A stretch of 64,000 nt of DNA, from the NCBI RefSeq assembly GCF_004359575.1, contig NZ_SCWF01000006.1, positions 62,001 to 126,000 of the forward strand, given 5' to 3'. This DNA is from Macrococcus bovicus. GTDB taxonomy: Bacteria > Bacillota > Bacilli > Staphylococcales > Staphylococcaceae. A model generated the notes under the pieces. That model had not been told where the DNA came from. It saw only the letters and a program-made list of their open reading frames with translations, and did not search any database. Both the position numbers and the translations under genes were made by a program. This document shows positions 25,768-34,569 of the stretch, piece after piece. Numbering within the stretch: the stretch's first letter is position 1; every line of letters begins with the position of its first letter.

Positions 25768-26466
25768 ATGAAATTTAAAGCACTCAGTCTTATTCTGTCA
25801 GCGGGTCTTGCACTTGCTGCCTGTGATGCGGATAACAGTAACGATAAACAGACAAATCCAGATGATAATGCGAAATCAGAAGTGAATTCTGGTGAAACTA
25901 ACAAATCAGCAGATGTTAAAAGTAATGAAGATGCGAATGTAGCGAAAGATTCCGATGATAATGACATGGATGATTCGAATGACGCAGAAAAAGATGATGA
26001 AGGTCAGTCTTCTTCAAATAGTAATACCAGCAGTGAGCAAGCTCTAGCTCTCAATGATATCAAGTCCACACCAGACGACATCATTAAAGTGCTTGAATCG
26101 CAGAAGAACAAAGGCGAAATCACAGATATCAAGTTTGAAAAAGAGAACAATGAATGGGTTTATAAAATCAGCCAGAATGAAGGCAACCAAAATGTAGAAT
26201 ATACTTACGGCATGGATAGCCGCAAGTTAATGAGTACTGAAGAAGATAATGAAAAGAAAACAGCCATCAACTTAGATAAAGCGATGAATTATGATGACAT
26301 CATCAAGAAAGCTCAAGATAAAGTCGGCCCTAATGCCAAAGTGAAGGAATGGACATTAGAAACAGATGACAATGTCCCTGTATTTAAAGCGACATTACTG
26401 GACGGGACGACTGAACATGAGTATAATGTTGATCCGTTCAGCGGAGCAGTGACAGAAGATAAATAA
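25768..26466 (+). CDS. PepSY-domain lipoprotein
   Basis: A 232-residue lipoprotein. The signal peptide MKFKALSLILSAGLALAAC ends in a lipobox with C19. A highly acidic N/D/S-rich linker (to about 95) spaces it from the membrane. Two PepSY-like units follow (DIKFEKENNEWVYKISQ ... GMDSRKLMS; VKEWTLETDDNVPVFKATL ... VDPFSGAVTEDK). PepSY lipoproteins are thought to modulate local protease or envelope functions. GGAGG precedes the ATG at 25768; upstream in-frame codons at 25747 lack a site. Followed by a terminator. Confidence 0.85.
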   Translation: MKFKALSLILSAGLALAACDADNSNDKQTNPDDNAKSEVNSGETNKSADVKSNEDANVAKDSDDNDMDDSNDAEKDDEGQSSSNSNTSSEQALALNDIKSTPDDIIKVLESQKNKGEITDIKFEKENNEWVYKISQNEGNQNVEYTYGMDSRKLMSTEEDNEKKTAINLDKAMNYDDIIKKAQDKVGPNAKVKEWTLETDDNVPVFKATLLDGTTEHEYNVDPFSGAVTEDK

Positions 26467-26491
26467 AAAAAGCGCCTCGGCGCTTTTTTTA
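26465..26491. terminator. Bidirectional intrinsic terminator
   Basis: AAAAAAGCGCC / GGCGCTTTTTT hairpin with a two-base loop between convergent genes. Confidence 0.88.
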
Positions 26492-26499
26492 TTTTCTTA

Positions 26500-27729
26500 T
26501 TAAATGACCCAGTTCCCGTCCTTAAAGATGAACTCTTTTGTGCCATCCTTGTGGACGCCTTCAATAGAGAGATCTGGACCGCCTATCATGAAGTCGACAT
26601 GAATCAGTGACTGGTTAAGGCCCTGTGCTTCCAGCTCTTCTTTAGTGAGGTCCTTACCACCTGCAAGCGCACCTGGGAATGAGCGGCCCAGCGCGACGTG
26701 ACAAGATGCATTCTCATCAAACAGTGTGTTGTAGTAGAGGATGCCTGAATTTGAGATAGGCGAATCATCCGGTACCAATGCAATTTCCCCGAGTCTTCTG
26801 GCACCCTCATCTGTTTCAAGCATATTCTTCAGTACATCGTAACCTGTCGCGGCTTCGAAGTCAGTGACAGAGCCCTCTTTGAAGGTCAGTGTGAAATCAT
26901 CGATGATCGCGCTGTTGTAACTTAAAGGTCGTGTATTGCCGATGACCCCGTTGACGCGTCTGAAGTCTGGTGAGGTGAAGACCTCTTCAGTCGGCATATT
27001 GACCTGTATCTCAATACCATCCGCATTGACTGCACTGGCCCCCATCCAGATATGATGCTGATTAAGTCCGATTTCAACATCTGTTCGTTCTGATTTGTAA
27101 TGCAGGCGGTCATAGCCTTTCTCTGTCAATAATCGTGCGCGTGCGTTTAAGTTACGATTGTGTTCCTCCCAGGCGAGTACAGGATCCGGCTGATCCGCTC
27201 TCACTGCTGCGATCATCGCGTCCAGAAGCTTCGTGCGTGCTTCTTCTCCAGTTAAATCCGGGAAGACCAGTTCTGCCCAGGCCACGTTCGGAAAGGCGAC
27301 AATACACCACGAGAAGTCAAAACGACCGACTGCACGTGCGAAATCTTTATTCAGTTCGCCGAGCGCTGTCGCGTTAGCTGCAATTTTTTCAGGATCGGCA
27401 TCCTTCAGAAGTTCGGGCGTCTGTGAATAGATGCGCAGATGTGCGACACGTTCTGCCAGATGGGTATCAATCCGTTGCTTCTGATAGTCATAAGTCTTTT
27501 TGAATGTTTCTATCGGGGCATAGTCATACTTCAGCTGTGTAGAAGGTCCATCGGTCAGATCCTGGATGACTTCTACGGCTCCCGCTTCATAAGCAGCTTT
27601 CGTCACCGCTCTGACAAAATCAATCGCATCAATGTCTGAACTGATGGCTACTTTCTGGCCTTTCTGGACATTGAGTCCCACTTTCACGACTAGTTCAGCA
27701 TATTTTTTGAGTTTCTCATTGTAATCCAT
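26500..27729 (-). CDS. ampS: M29-family aminopeptidase (AmpS/PepS)
   Basis: A 409-residue metallo-aminopeptidase of family M29. Family features include VGLNVQKGQKVAIS near the start, the metal-site stretch PTEEVFTSPDF, and C-terminal GARRLGEIALVPDDSPIS, LYYNTLFDENASCHVALG and HVDFMIGG. It would release N-terminal residues from small peptides in the cytoplasm. The ATG at 27729 follows GGAGG by 6 bases; the longer frame to 27762 has no site. The size matches the family. Confidence 0.9.
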   Translation of the reverse strand: MDYNEKLKKYAELVVKVGLNVQKGQKVAISSDIDAIDFVRAVTKAAYEAGAVEVIQDLTDGPSTQLKYDYAPIETFKKTYDYQKQRIDTHLAERVAHLRIYSQTPELLKDADPEKIAANATALGELNKDFARAVGRFDFSWCIVAFPNVAWAELVFPDLTGEEARTKLLDAMIAAVRADQPDPVLAWEEHNRNLNARARLLTEKGYDRLHYKSERTDVEIGLNQHHIWMGASAVNADGIEIQVNMPTEEVFTSPDFRRVNGVIGNTRPLSYNSAIIDDFTLTFKEGSVTDFEAATGYDVLKNMLETDEGARRLGEIALVPDDSPISNSGILYYNTLFDENASCHVALGRSFPGALAGGKDLTKEELEAQGLNQSLIHVDFMIGGPDLSIEGVHKDGTKEFIFKDGNWVI

Positions 27730-27848
27730 ATACATCCTCCTTTGTCTCAGTACATTAATCATATCGGAAACCGAAGTATTTAGATAGTCTTCAGCTGAAG
27801 GAAATAGCTTATTTTTGATATAATAACCAAAAAGGAGGATGAATCAAG

Positions 27849-28397
27849 ATGTCATTAAAAGAATATTTTGAAAATGCCTTATCAGTAGACGCTTATAAAG
27901 CACAGATGAAAGTCAACCAGACAGAGATGCAGCAGGTTTACGAGCAATTTGAAGCGCCGGAGGATGCACGTGTGGCTGAACTGAAAGACAGACATTTAAG
28001 AGTGCTGGCGATCAGTGAAGATTGGTGCGGCGATGCCATGATGAACAACGCCGTATTACTCAGACTGGCTGAGCAGGCTCAGATGGAGGTCAGATTTGCG
28101 CTGCGCGACAGCAACTTAGATTTAATCGACCAGTACTTAACGAACGGCACTTCACGTTCTATTCCGATCTACATCTTTATGGATGAGAATTTCGAAGAGG
28201 TTGCGGTCTGGGGTCCACGAGCAGAAGGCGTACAGGCCTTCATTACAGATTCAAGGCAAGACCTGCCGCCTAAAGATGATCCGACTTTCGAAGAAAAAAG
28301 CAAAGCTAAACATCAACTGGCGCATGAGGCATTCCTTTCAACACCTGCATTCTGGAACGATGTCTATACCTCAATCCTGAATAAAGTCGCACAATAA
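27849..28397 (+). CDS. Thioredoxin-family protein with single-Cys active site
   Basis: A 182-residue thioredoxin-fold protein. The active-site region is EDWCGDAMMNN, which keeps the first cysteine (WCG) but has D in place of the resolving residue pattern CxxC. The cis-proline context SIPIYIFMDENFEEV follows as in thioredoxins. This group is widespread in staphylococci and bacilli without a fixed role; a monothiol redox or bacillithiol-linked reaction is possible. AAGGAGG precedes the ATG. It is followed by a terminator. Confidence 0.85.
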   Translation: MSLKEYFENALSVDAYKAQMKVNQTEMQQVYEQFEAPEDARVAELKDRHLRVLAISEDWCGDAMMNNAVLLRLAEQAQMEVRFALRDSNLDLIDQYLTNGTSRSIPIYIFMDENFEEVAVWGPRAEGVQAFITDSRQDLPPKDDPTFEEKSKAKHQLAHEAFLSTPAFWNDVYTSILNKVAQ

Positions 28398-28424
28398 AAA
28401 CCTGACTATGTCAGGTTTTTATTG
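28392..28424. terminator. Bidirectional intrinsic terminator
   Basis: AATAAAAACCTGA / TCAGGTTTTTATT hairpin between convergent genes. Confidence 0.9.
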
Positions 28425-28865
28425 TGTCCAGTAATACATGACCTCATCCTGGTGAATCTGTCTGAAGCCCAGCTTCTCAAGCACTCTTATTGAGGCTTTA
28501 TTCTCCTTGAGACATTCCGCTTTAATGGTCAGTTCAGGATTAATGGAACGTACGTAGGAGATGAGTGCACCCACACTTTCAGTTGCATAGCCTTGCCCGC
28601 GATATGCCTCTTCAAATCCATATCCTACTTCAATCTCCTGATACTGATTCGGCTTCCCTTTAAAGCCGATGTCGCCGATATAAGTGCCGTTCTTCAGCTG
28701 CACAATCCAGGCATCCCAACCTTTGAGCGTCGGATCGATTGCCAGTTTCTGCAGGTGCTGGAAGAAACGTTGATGCTGATTGTATTCTGTACCCATTTCA
28801 TCGATTAAGTTCTGGTCTAACGGTCTGATTATCAGCCGTTCTGTCTGCAGCTTATCACATAGCAT
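28419..28865 (-). CDS. GNAT N-acetyltransferase (RimJ/RimL-like)
   Basis: A 148-residue acetyltransferase. It opens LQTERLIIRPL, typical of the RimJ/RimL group. It then has IEVGYGFEEAYRGQGYATES (motif A with the acetyl-CoA pyrophosphate loop) and CLKENKASIRVLEKLGFRQ (motif B). The protein is slightly shorter than usual RimJ-like enzymes (about 170). Acceptor unknown: protein N-termini or small amines. It ends at a bidirectional terminator shared with the thioredoxin-like gene. Confidence 0.85.
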   Translation of the reverse strand: MLCDKLQTERLIIRPLDQNLIDEMGTEYNQHQRFFQHLQKLAIDPTLKGWDAWIVQLKNGTYIGDIGFKGKPNQYQEIEVGYGFEEAYRGQGYATESVGALISYVRSINPELTIKAECLKENKASIRVLEKLGFRQIHQDEVMYYWTQ

Positions 28866-28928
28866 AGCGCCACCTCATGATGATTATAGCATCCGCGCGC
28901 GATGATCACTGTATCAAAAAACACAGCA

Positions 28929-29390
28929 TTATTCGAATAGTTTGACGTCAACCTGCTCACCTTCCATTTTAAGGAACGTATAGAGCTGACTGCGGTGATG
29001 ACTGAGATGCGTCAGTATCACCAGAAGCCATTCTTTCTGGTTATATGTTGTGCCCCAGTAACTGGCCGTCTTCACCATCAGGTCTTCCGGTTCCAGCTCC
29101 TTATAGGCATCTTTCAGAATGCTGAAGCTCAGATCAAGACGTGCTTCCAGCATCTCTGTTGACGTCAGTTCTTTCTGCCAGTAGTGTGCGAACTGGTCTA
29201 TCTCTTCCTTCGAGACACCTTGGCTGAGCCGGTAGTCCGCTTCAGGTAACAGTACAATATGGTTCAGCAGTTCCTGACACGTGCGGCCGCCCGGATAGAT
29301 CTCCTGTTCCATAGAGAAAAAGCTGACACGGCGGAACAACTGCTTCAGACTTTCGATCTGCCAGCTGATCTGATTCATGATTTCATTCAT
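28929..29390 (-). CDS. DinB-family (YfiT/DinB-like) protein
   Basis: A 153-residue four-helix DinB-like protein. The three expected metal-site histidines are seen: one in CQELLNHIVLLP and two in VILTHLSHHRSQLYTFL. Members are metal-dependent and often thiol-linked transferases; the name does not imply SOS control. Its ATG overlaps the stop of helD by 4 bases (ATGA), so it is translated with HelD. The role is unknown. Confidence 0.85.
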   Translation of the reverse strand: MNEIMNQISWQIESLKQLFRRVSFFSMEQEIYPGGRTCQELLNHIVLLPEADYRLSQGVSKEEIDQFAHYWQKELTSTEMLEARLDLSFSILKDAYKELEPEDLMVKTASYWGTTYNQKEWLLVILTHLSHHRSQLYTFLKMEGEQVDVKLFE

Positions 29391-31441
29391 TGCTCTGCCT
29401 CCACTAAATAAAGATGTCTCGTTGCACGTGATGCTACTGTATATAAAAGATAACGGTCCTTGTCAGCATCGTAAAGATCGTAATCAAGGATGAAGACGTG
29501 TGTGAACTCAAAGCCTTTTGACATATAGTTCGGCATCAGGATCTTCCCTTTTGTAAAAGTATATTGGTCGTGACTCAGTAAGGTGACGTCTGGCAGCTCC
29601 TCTGCGACTTCTGCTGCATGGGCTGCGTCCCGCGCTATAATAGCGACACTGTCTGAATCCAGTTGTCTGAGTTTCTCCTTGAACTCACTATAAGACAGCT
29701 GCACAACCGGATCACCATGTACACCAATAGACTGGGTAATCGTATTGCCGATCAGCGACTTCGTGAAATCCGTGATTTCAACTGTTGAGCGATATGACTT
29801 AGTGAGCTCAATGGCTTCTCCCTTCAACTGACTGCTGATGACTGGATGCACCAGCTGATGACGGTCACCGAGCATGGTCTTTCTTGCATTCGGAAATACC
29901 GCGGAGATTGCAGCGAGCTGCACCGGGCTATAGTCCTGCACTTCATCAATAATCAGATGCTGGATCTTCGGTTCCCGCTGAAGCCCTTTGACTTTGATCG
30001 TCAGCAGTAAAAGCGGCGCGATATCTTCATAGTTCAGTTTTCTTTCGCGCAGTGACTCAAGCGTTGTCTGCCGTACTGCTTTGTCCAGCTTCTGCAGAAT
30101 ATCGAGATAGATCTTTTCGACGTTGACGAATTCCAGACGCTGAATATAATTTCTGACGATACGGAACTGCTTCGTCTTCTCATTTTTCGCCTGTCTTTCA
30201 AGTTCTTCGTCTGTCCCGATATAACTAGGCACTCTCTTCAGTGCCTTTGCGCGTTCTTTGATGGCCTTATGCAGCACTGCTTCGTAGCGCGGCCAGAGCT
30301 CCACCTGCATCTTCTTCAGACGGGTGTCAATCGGCGAGTCTTTGAACTTCCCATAGAACAGTTCCGTCAGTTCCTCTGAAGTGGCAAAATACTCATCTTT
30401 AATTTTGATGGTCCGGAATTTGATCCCCCTCTCCGCCAGATGACTGACATGCCTGTTGATTGCATCGAGGAGACGCGGCGAAGACTTCAGTTGATATGCG
30501 GACGTGTCGCTGGCTGTACGCATGCGTTCAATATGCTGGAACAAGGTCTCAAATTCGTAGCCCCGTCTTAACTTATCATGCAGACGATAAAAAGGCAGCG
30601 CATTAATCGAAGCTTCGCCGAGCTCCGGTAATACTTCTGCAATATAATCGCCGAACATTTCATTCGGTGTGATGAACAGCATATGCTCTGCATTCATTTT
30701 ATGGCGATGCAGGTACAGGAGGTAAGCAATACGCTGCATGGCAATCGACGTCTTACCGCTTCCTGGTGGGCCGAGCACAAGAACATCCTGCGCCGAATTC
30801 TGACGGATAATGCGGTTCTGATCTGCCTGGATGGTGGTGACGATAGATTTCATCTTGTCTTTCGCTGTATCGACCAGGAGATGCTGCAGGGCATCATCAC
30901 CGATATAAAGCTCCGAATCAAAGACATCCAGCAGTCTGCCGTCTTCAATAACCAGCTGAATACGTTCCTTGACGTCCACCGACTGCATGCCTACGGTCGG
31001 TACTTCGTAGTCCACATTTCCCAGGTGATTCGCATAATAAGCAGATGCAATGGGCGTCCGCCAGTCATAGATGATAAGATCGCGCGTCGACGGATCTTTC
31101 AGGCTGTTGAGACCGATGTAGAGTTTCTCTGTTCCATCGTCGTCATCAGCAATGGTCACAGCACCGAAGTAGGGTCTGTCCTTCATCTTGCCCAGACTAT
31201 GCTTCACGTCCTGTCTGCTGACCTGCAGTTCCTCCTGAAACTTCAGCGACGGCAGCACCTGTGAGTACTCAATCTGTGCATCATCGGAAATTTCTGTACC
31301 GAGTTCCTCGAGGGCAAAACGACGTTCTTCAATGAGTTCTCCTGTCGTTTTCTCAAGTTCGCCGGAAAGTTCATTGTGTATAATATCAATCAGGCTTTTG
31401 ACACCTTCTAAATGTCGTGCTTCTTGTTTTTTAGAGACCAT
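29387..31441 (-). CDS. helD: RNA polymerase recycling ATPase HelD (UvrD/Rep-like helicase)
   Basis: A 684-residue superfamily 1 ATPase. The N-terminal coiled-coil arm (VSKKQEARHLEGVKSLIDI onward) precedes Walker A VLGPPGSGKTSIAM, with motif II IIDEVQDYS, TMLGDRHQLVHP and ELTKSYRST, and C-terminal SRATRHLYLVEA. The arrangement matches HelD, which removes RNA polymerase from stalled complexes, rather than UvrD. It is somewhat shorter than the Bacillus protein (about 770). ATG preceded by AAAGGAGG. Co-translated with a DinB-family gene downstream. Confidence 0.88.
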   Translation of the reverse strand: MVSKKQEARHLEGVKSLIDIIHNELSGELEKTTGELIEERRFALEELGTEISDDAQIEYSQVLPSLKFQEELQVSRQDVKHSLGKMKDRPYFGAVTIADDDDGTEKLYIGLNSLKDPSTRDLIIYDWRTPIASAYYANHLGNVDYEVPTVGMQSVDVKERIQLVIEDGRLLDVFDSELYIGDDALQHLLVDTAKDKMKSIVTTIQADQNRIIRQNSAQDVLVLGPPGSGKTSIAMQRIAYLLYLHRHKMNAEHMLFITPNEMFGDYIAEVLPELGEASINALPFYRLHDKLRRGYEFETLFQHIERMRTASDTSAYQLKSSPRLLDAINRHVSHLAERGIKFRTIKIKDEYFATSEELTELFYGKFKDSPIDTRLKKMQVELWPRYEAVLHKAIKERAKALKRVPSYIGTDEELERQAKNEKTKQFRIVRNYIQRLEFVNVEKIYLDILQKLDKAVRQTTLESLRERKLNYEDIAPLLLLTIKVKGLQREPKIQHLIIDEVQDYSPVQLAAISAVFPNARKTMLGDRHQLVHPVISSQLKGEAIELTKSYRSTVEITDFTKSLIGNTITQSIGVHGDPVVQLSYSEFKEKLRQLDSDSVAIIARDAAHAAEVAEELPDVTLLSHDQYTFTKGKILMPNYMSKGFEFTHVFILDYDLYDADKDRYLLYTVASRATRHLYLVEAEQ

Positions 31442-31496
31442 AACGTCCTCCTTTTTCGCGTATGATAAGTTTAGCGAATCTATACGAAATGTAAAC

Positions 31497-32000
31497 CTAT
31501 TTGTTTCTTAAGGCGCGGCGGAGGTGAGACGCTGTCAGCTTACGGTTTGTCACGAGCTGTCTGAATTCCCTCGGGGTCAAATAAGACAGGCGAATGTGGA
31601 AGTAATTGATGTATTCGAGCCACATAAAAATATAAGTCAGTGCAATCAACAGCCACATATCCTGTGAATGAGGCAAAGTCATGACGATGGCTATAGTAGC
31701 CGAAATGAGTATCAGGATGATGATGCTCTGCAGGTATCTGAACCTTTGAATTTGAAGGTCGGTAAGAGCAAGTGCTTTCCTGTTATCCACATGTCGTTTC
31801 ATGATGCCCCAGAAATAACTCCCTGTCAGTAGTATGAGGCTGATATTGATAACGGATAGAAATGTCGCAGGACTGAGAAGGAAAACGCGCGTCTCAGGCT
31901 TAAAGAAAGCCGTGCCGAACCACAGCAGCATGAAACCTGCTGCTGACAGACCTTCCCCGAAATAAAGCTGATTGACTTCCTTCTGCAATTTGTTCGGCAT
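31497..32000 (-). CDS. Four-helix membrane protein of unknown function
   Basis: A 167-residue integral membrane protein with four hydrophobic helices in two hairpins and a basic C-terminal tail (LVTNRKLTASHLRRALRNK). No family is recognised. The ATG at 32000 is taken as start; AAAGGAG lies about 12 bases upstream, slightly far. The 5' region contains two tandem hairpins at 32035-32101 placed between this gene and the upstream NERD-domain gene, so its expression could be affected by them. Confidence 0.65.
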   Translation of the reverse strand: MPNKLQKEVNQLYFGEGLSAAGFMLLWFGTAFFKPETRVFLLSPATFLSVINISLILLTGSYFWGIMKRHVDNRKALALTDLQIQRFRYLQSIIILILISATIAIVMTLPHSQDMWLLIALTYIFMWLEYINYFHIRLSYLTPREFRQLVTNRKLTASHLRRALRNK

Positions 32001-32034
32001 AACAATCGATGACTCCTTTGTTATAGCGTAGACC

Positions 32035-32101
32035 TGGTGCAATTAGATGTTTTTGCACCAGCTTCCTTCGAGACCTGGTGCAATTAGACGTTTTTGCACC
32101 A
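32035..32101. repeat. Tandem hairpins after NERD paralogue 2 (2 copies, 41-bp period)
   Basis: Two 26-base hairpins at 32035-32060 and 32076-32101, 41 bp apart, with arms TGGTGCAA and TTGCACCA. Loops are TTAGATGTTT and TTAGACGTTT. The flanking GACC and CTTC bases are repeated too, so this is a tandem unit rather than chance. The first-transcribed copy begins 4 bases past the stop of the NERD gene. There is no T run of terminator quality on the minus strand. Confidence 0.92.
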
Positions 32102-32105
32102 ACTT

Positions 32106-32945
32106 CTATTTCTTTTCTCCTAGACTATATGTTGCTCCTTTGGTATGTCCCACTTTAGTAAAATGCTGATTAAGCAGACGTTGGAGCGTAGATCTCGAAG
32201 GATGACCGCACCACTCCAGCGCTTCCCTGTAAGTGAAAGGTTCCCCTTTTAAATAAAATAGCTCATTCAAGCTCGCCCGCAGCATTTCTGTTATCTTGAT
32301 GACTTTATGACACTGCACGCATTCATGGTTAATCTTCTCTTTGTAGATGATCTGTCCAAGTTTTCTGCACTCCGGGCATCTGACTCCGGGCTGAACTTCT
32401 GCAAAAGGGACTCTGAGCGGTTGATTAAGATGATCAAACGGATAATGATAGTCTATCAATAATCTTCCGACTTCCAGCTGCGTGTCCTGTATGACGCTTT
32501 TTCTGTATCTTTTAAGATGGTCGTGCAGCTGCCCCCGCATCAACCCACTGGAATCCACTGCACCACTCACATGAAAATGCTCATTGATAAATACTAAATA
32601 ACTTTCTACTTTATCATGATACCCTGACTGCTGCATCAGGGCTTCCAGAATGGCATGTGCACGTTCCAACTGATGCTGCGGATTATGATAGTGTCGGTTA
32701 TAGCTTGATACTAGCCGCCCCTCTGCAAACTTGAACTGTCCTTTAAAATTTTTGATGTCATAATGGATGAGCTTGCCGGCTGTGATCAGCAAAACATCAT
32801 ACTGTGCGCTGCCTAAAAAGGGTGCCGACAAAGTCACGTCCCATAAAACGACGCCATAGTCTTTGACCATCTCCACAAAAGTCTTCTCACCACTATACCC
32901 AAGTGCCGTCCGTACAAAATCAGAGTGCTGACTTTCATCCAACAT
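32106..32945 (-). CDS. NERD-domain protein with zinc ribbon and C-terminal helix-turn-helix (paralogue 2)
   Basis: A 279-residue paralogue of the protein at 5918-6820. NERD motifs: GE at 19-20, QYD with D50, YDIKNF with D63 and K65. Zinc ribbon: C190, C193, C209, C212. HTH about 228-252 (TYREALEWCGHPSRSTLQRLLNQ is split here by short breaks in conservation). It lacks roughly 20 N-terminal residues of paralogue 1. No strong ribosome-binding site precedes the ATG at 32945, and a TGA lies in frame six codons upstream, so either the start is weak or the 5' end is shortened. Tandem hairpins begin 4 bases after its stop. Role unknown. Confidence 0.78.
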   Translation of the reverse strand: MLDESQHSDFVRTALGYSGEKTFVEMVKDYGVVLWDVTLSAPFLGSAQYDVLLITAGKLIHYDIKNFKGQFKFAEGRLVSSYNRHYHNPQHQLERAHAILEALMQQSGYHDKVESYLVFINEHFHVSGAVDSSGLMRGQLHDHLKRYRKSVIQDTQLEVGRLLIDYHYPFDHLNQPLRVPFAEVQPGVRCPECRKLGQIIYKEKINHECVQCHKVIKITEMLRASLNELFYLKGEPFTYREALEWCGHPSRSTLQRLLNQHFTKVGHTKGATYSLGEKK

Positions 32946-33007
32946 ACAACGTTCTTTCAGAGATCAGTAATAGTTCAATTTATCAAGGGCAGCTGTCTGG
33001 AAAATCA

Positions 33008-34201
33008 TTATCTATCCAGCCTGAAAATCTGCTGCATCTGTGTCCGTCTGCCTTGTACCATGTCCAGCAGCATCTTGCTGCCGAATGCTGAATAGACTGT
33101 GCCATTTCCACCGTAGCCGAGCAGCATATAGCAGTTCTTCTTGCCCGGCACTTCACCGATGAACGGCAGACCGTCTTTTGTTTCACCGAATCGCGCCCCA
33201 TAACGTGCATCGATCTCGATTTCAATATGCGGGAACATCCGCGCAAATTCACGCTTCAGCTTTTGAGTCTTCCGGCCGATACGCCACTTACCCGGCACCC
33301 GTTTCTGATTATCATCCAGCCCACCGATGACGATGCGATTTTCCTGTGCATGCCGCATATAGAGGTAAGGTCGCGCTGTCTCCCAGAGCATCGCGTTTCT
33401 CGGCCATAATTCCGTCACCGGCTGCGTGACAATCGCGTAGGATCTGACGAGTTTTCGTTTCTTGATTTTCTTGACAAAATGATTGTCCGCATAACCGCCT
33501 GCATAGATCGTATGGTTCGCTGTTATCTCAGCACCCCCTGTTGTCCGGCAGACCACTCGTCCTTTCTTCGTCCGCCAGCTGGCCAGTTCAGTGTCTGCAT
33601 AAATCTGTAGATCATAGTCGCTGACCGCTTTCTCCAGCAGCCGCTGGATAAAGATATAAGGATTGATCTCTGCATCTTCATAAGTGATGAGCGCGCCTGC
33701 CGCCTCAATGTCATAGCGTTTCTTCAGTTCGTTTTTATCCAGCAGCTGACAGGGGAAACCATATTTTCTGAGGGCGACATATTCTTTTTTCAGAAAGCGG
33801 GCATCTTTCTTCTTGGATGCATACAGCACACTTTCCCGTTTGATGAACCGCACATCATCCGGCAGCTCATGGCATAGTGCTTCAATACGTGACAGTCCTT
33901 CATATGACTGACGGTAGAAATGATAGGCTGCCTCGGCACCGAAATCCTCAATACATTCATGCAGTGCCTTGTCGCTCATGTACTGCAAGAGCCCAGTGTT
34001 GGCAGCTGAACTTTCCGCAGCAATCTTGCCCTTATCAATCAGCACGGTCTGATAACCCGCCTGGGCAAATGTATAGGCACTGAGCGCACCGCTCATACCG
34101 CCGCCGACAATCAGCACCTCGCACTGAATGGATGTATCGAGTTGTGGATAATCGTGTCCTTCAAAAGTATGGGGCCAGAATAATTTTCCGTTATGCAGCA
34201 T
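33008..34201 (-). CDS. FAD-dependent oxidoreductase (DAO/glycine oxidase-like)
   Basis: A 397-residue D-amino-acid-oxidase-type flavoprotein. The dinucleotide-binding loop VLIVGGGMSGALSAYTFAQAG with VLIDKG follows a 30-residue N-terminal tail. C-terminal RYGARFGETKDGLPFIGEVPG and MLLGYGGNGTVYSAFGSK are the second FAD-binding part. It resembles YurR/gamma-glutamylputrescine oxidase-like enzymes that oxidise secondary or primary amines. ATG 34201 follows AAGAAGG by 6 bases; a longer frame to 34306 overlaps the divergent small gene and lacks a site. Substrate unknown. Confidence 0.85.
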   Translation of the reverse strand: MLHNGKLFWPHTFEGHDYPQLDTSIQCEVLIVGGGMSGALSAYTFAQAGYQTVLIDKGKIAAESSAANTGLLQYMSDKALHECIEDFGAEAAYHFYRQSYEGLSRIEALCHELPDDVRFIKRESVLYASKKKDARFLKKEYVALRKYGFPCQLLDKNELKKRYDIEAAGALITYEDAEINPYIFIQRLLEKAVSDYDLQIYADTELASWRTKKGRVVCRTTGGAEITANHTIYAGGYADNHFVKKIKKRKLVRSYAIVTQPVTELWPRNAMLWETARPYLYMRHAQENRIVIGGLDDNQKRVPGKWRIGRKTQKLKREFARMFPHIEIEIDARYGARFGETKDGLPFIGEVPGKKNCYMLLGYGGNGTVYSAFGSKMLLDMVQGRRTQMQQIFRLDR

Positions 34202-34288
34202 AATAGACCTTCTTCCTGATAATATGTGTAAAAAGATGTGAGACGGGTAAAGATTACTAAATTCAATGGATAAAGGAGCTTTTTTCTC

Positions 34289-34519
34289 ATGTCTGAAAGC
34301 AATCAATATTTAAAGATTGAAGTACTGATGGAAGATCATGTGGTTATCCATCATTTTGAGCGTGTGACAACAAATGAAACGATTACATTCAATAATTTCA
34401 TCGCTAAACTAGGCCGCGACGCGAACGGCTTCCTGACGATAAAAGAACAAGATGATTTCTCTTCTATCAATGTCAATAAAATCATCAAGCTTTCGCCACA
34501 AGGTATTGAAGAACTGTAA
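34289..34519 (+). CDS. Small conserved-type protein of unknown function
   Basis: A 76-residue soluble protein (MSESNQYLKIEVLMEDH..., ending KLSPQGIEEL) preceded by AAAGGAG about 10 bases before the ATG and followed directly by a terminator, so it is a real gene. A strand-rich first half and lack of cysteines are visible; no family is recognised. It lies divergent from the FAD oxidoreductase and upstream of the LtrA gene. Confidence 0.7.
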   Translation: MSESNQYLKIEVLMEDHVVIHHFERVTTNETITFNNFIAKLGRDANGFLTIKEQDDFSSINVNKIIKLSPQGIEEL

Positions 34520-34547
34520 AAAATCAGCTGCGGCTGATTTTTTTTTA
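34518..34547 (+). terminator. Intrinsic terminator
   Basis: AAAAATCAGC / GCTGATTTTT hairpin with loop TGCG and a T run, between the 76-residue gene and ltrA. Confidence 0.88.
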
Positions 34548-34569
34548 TCATTTTCAAAAGGAGACTTAA

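Noticed and set aside
30683-31264. 193-codon plus-strand frame
   Set aside because: Antisense to helD, with no ribosome-binding site or family features.
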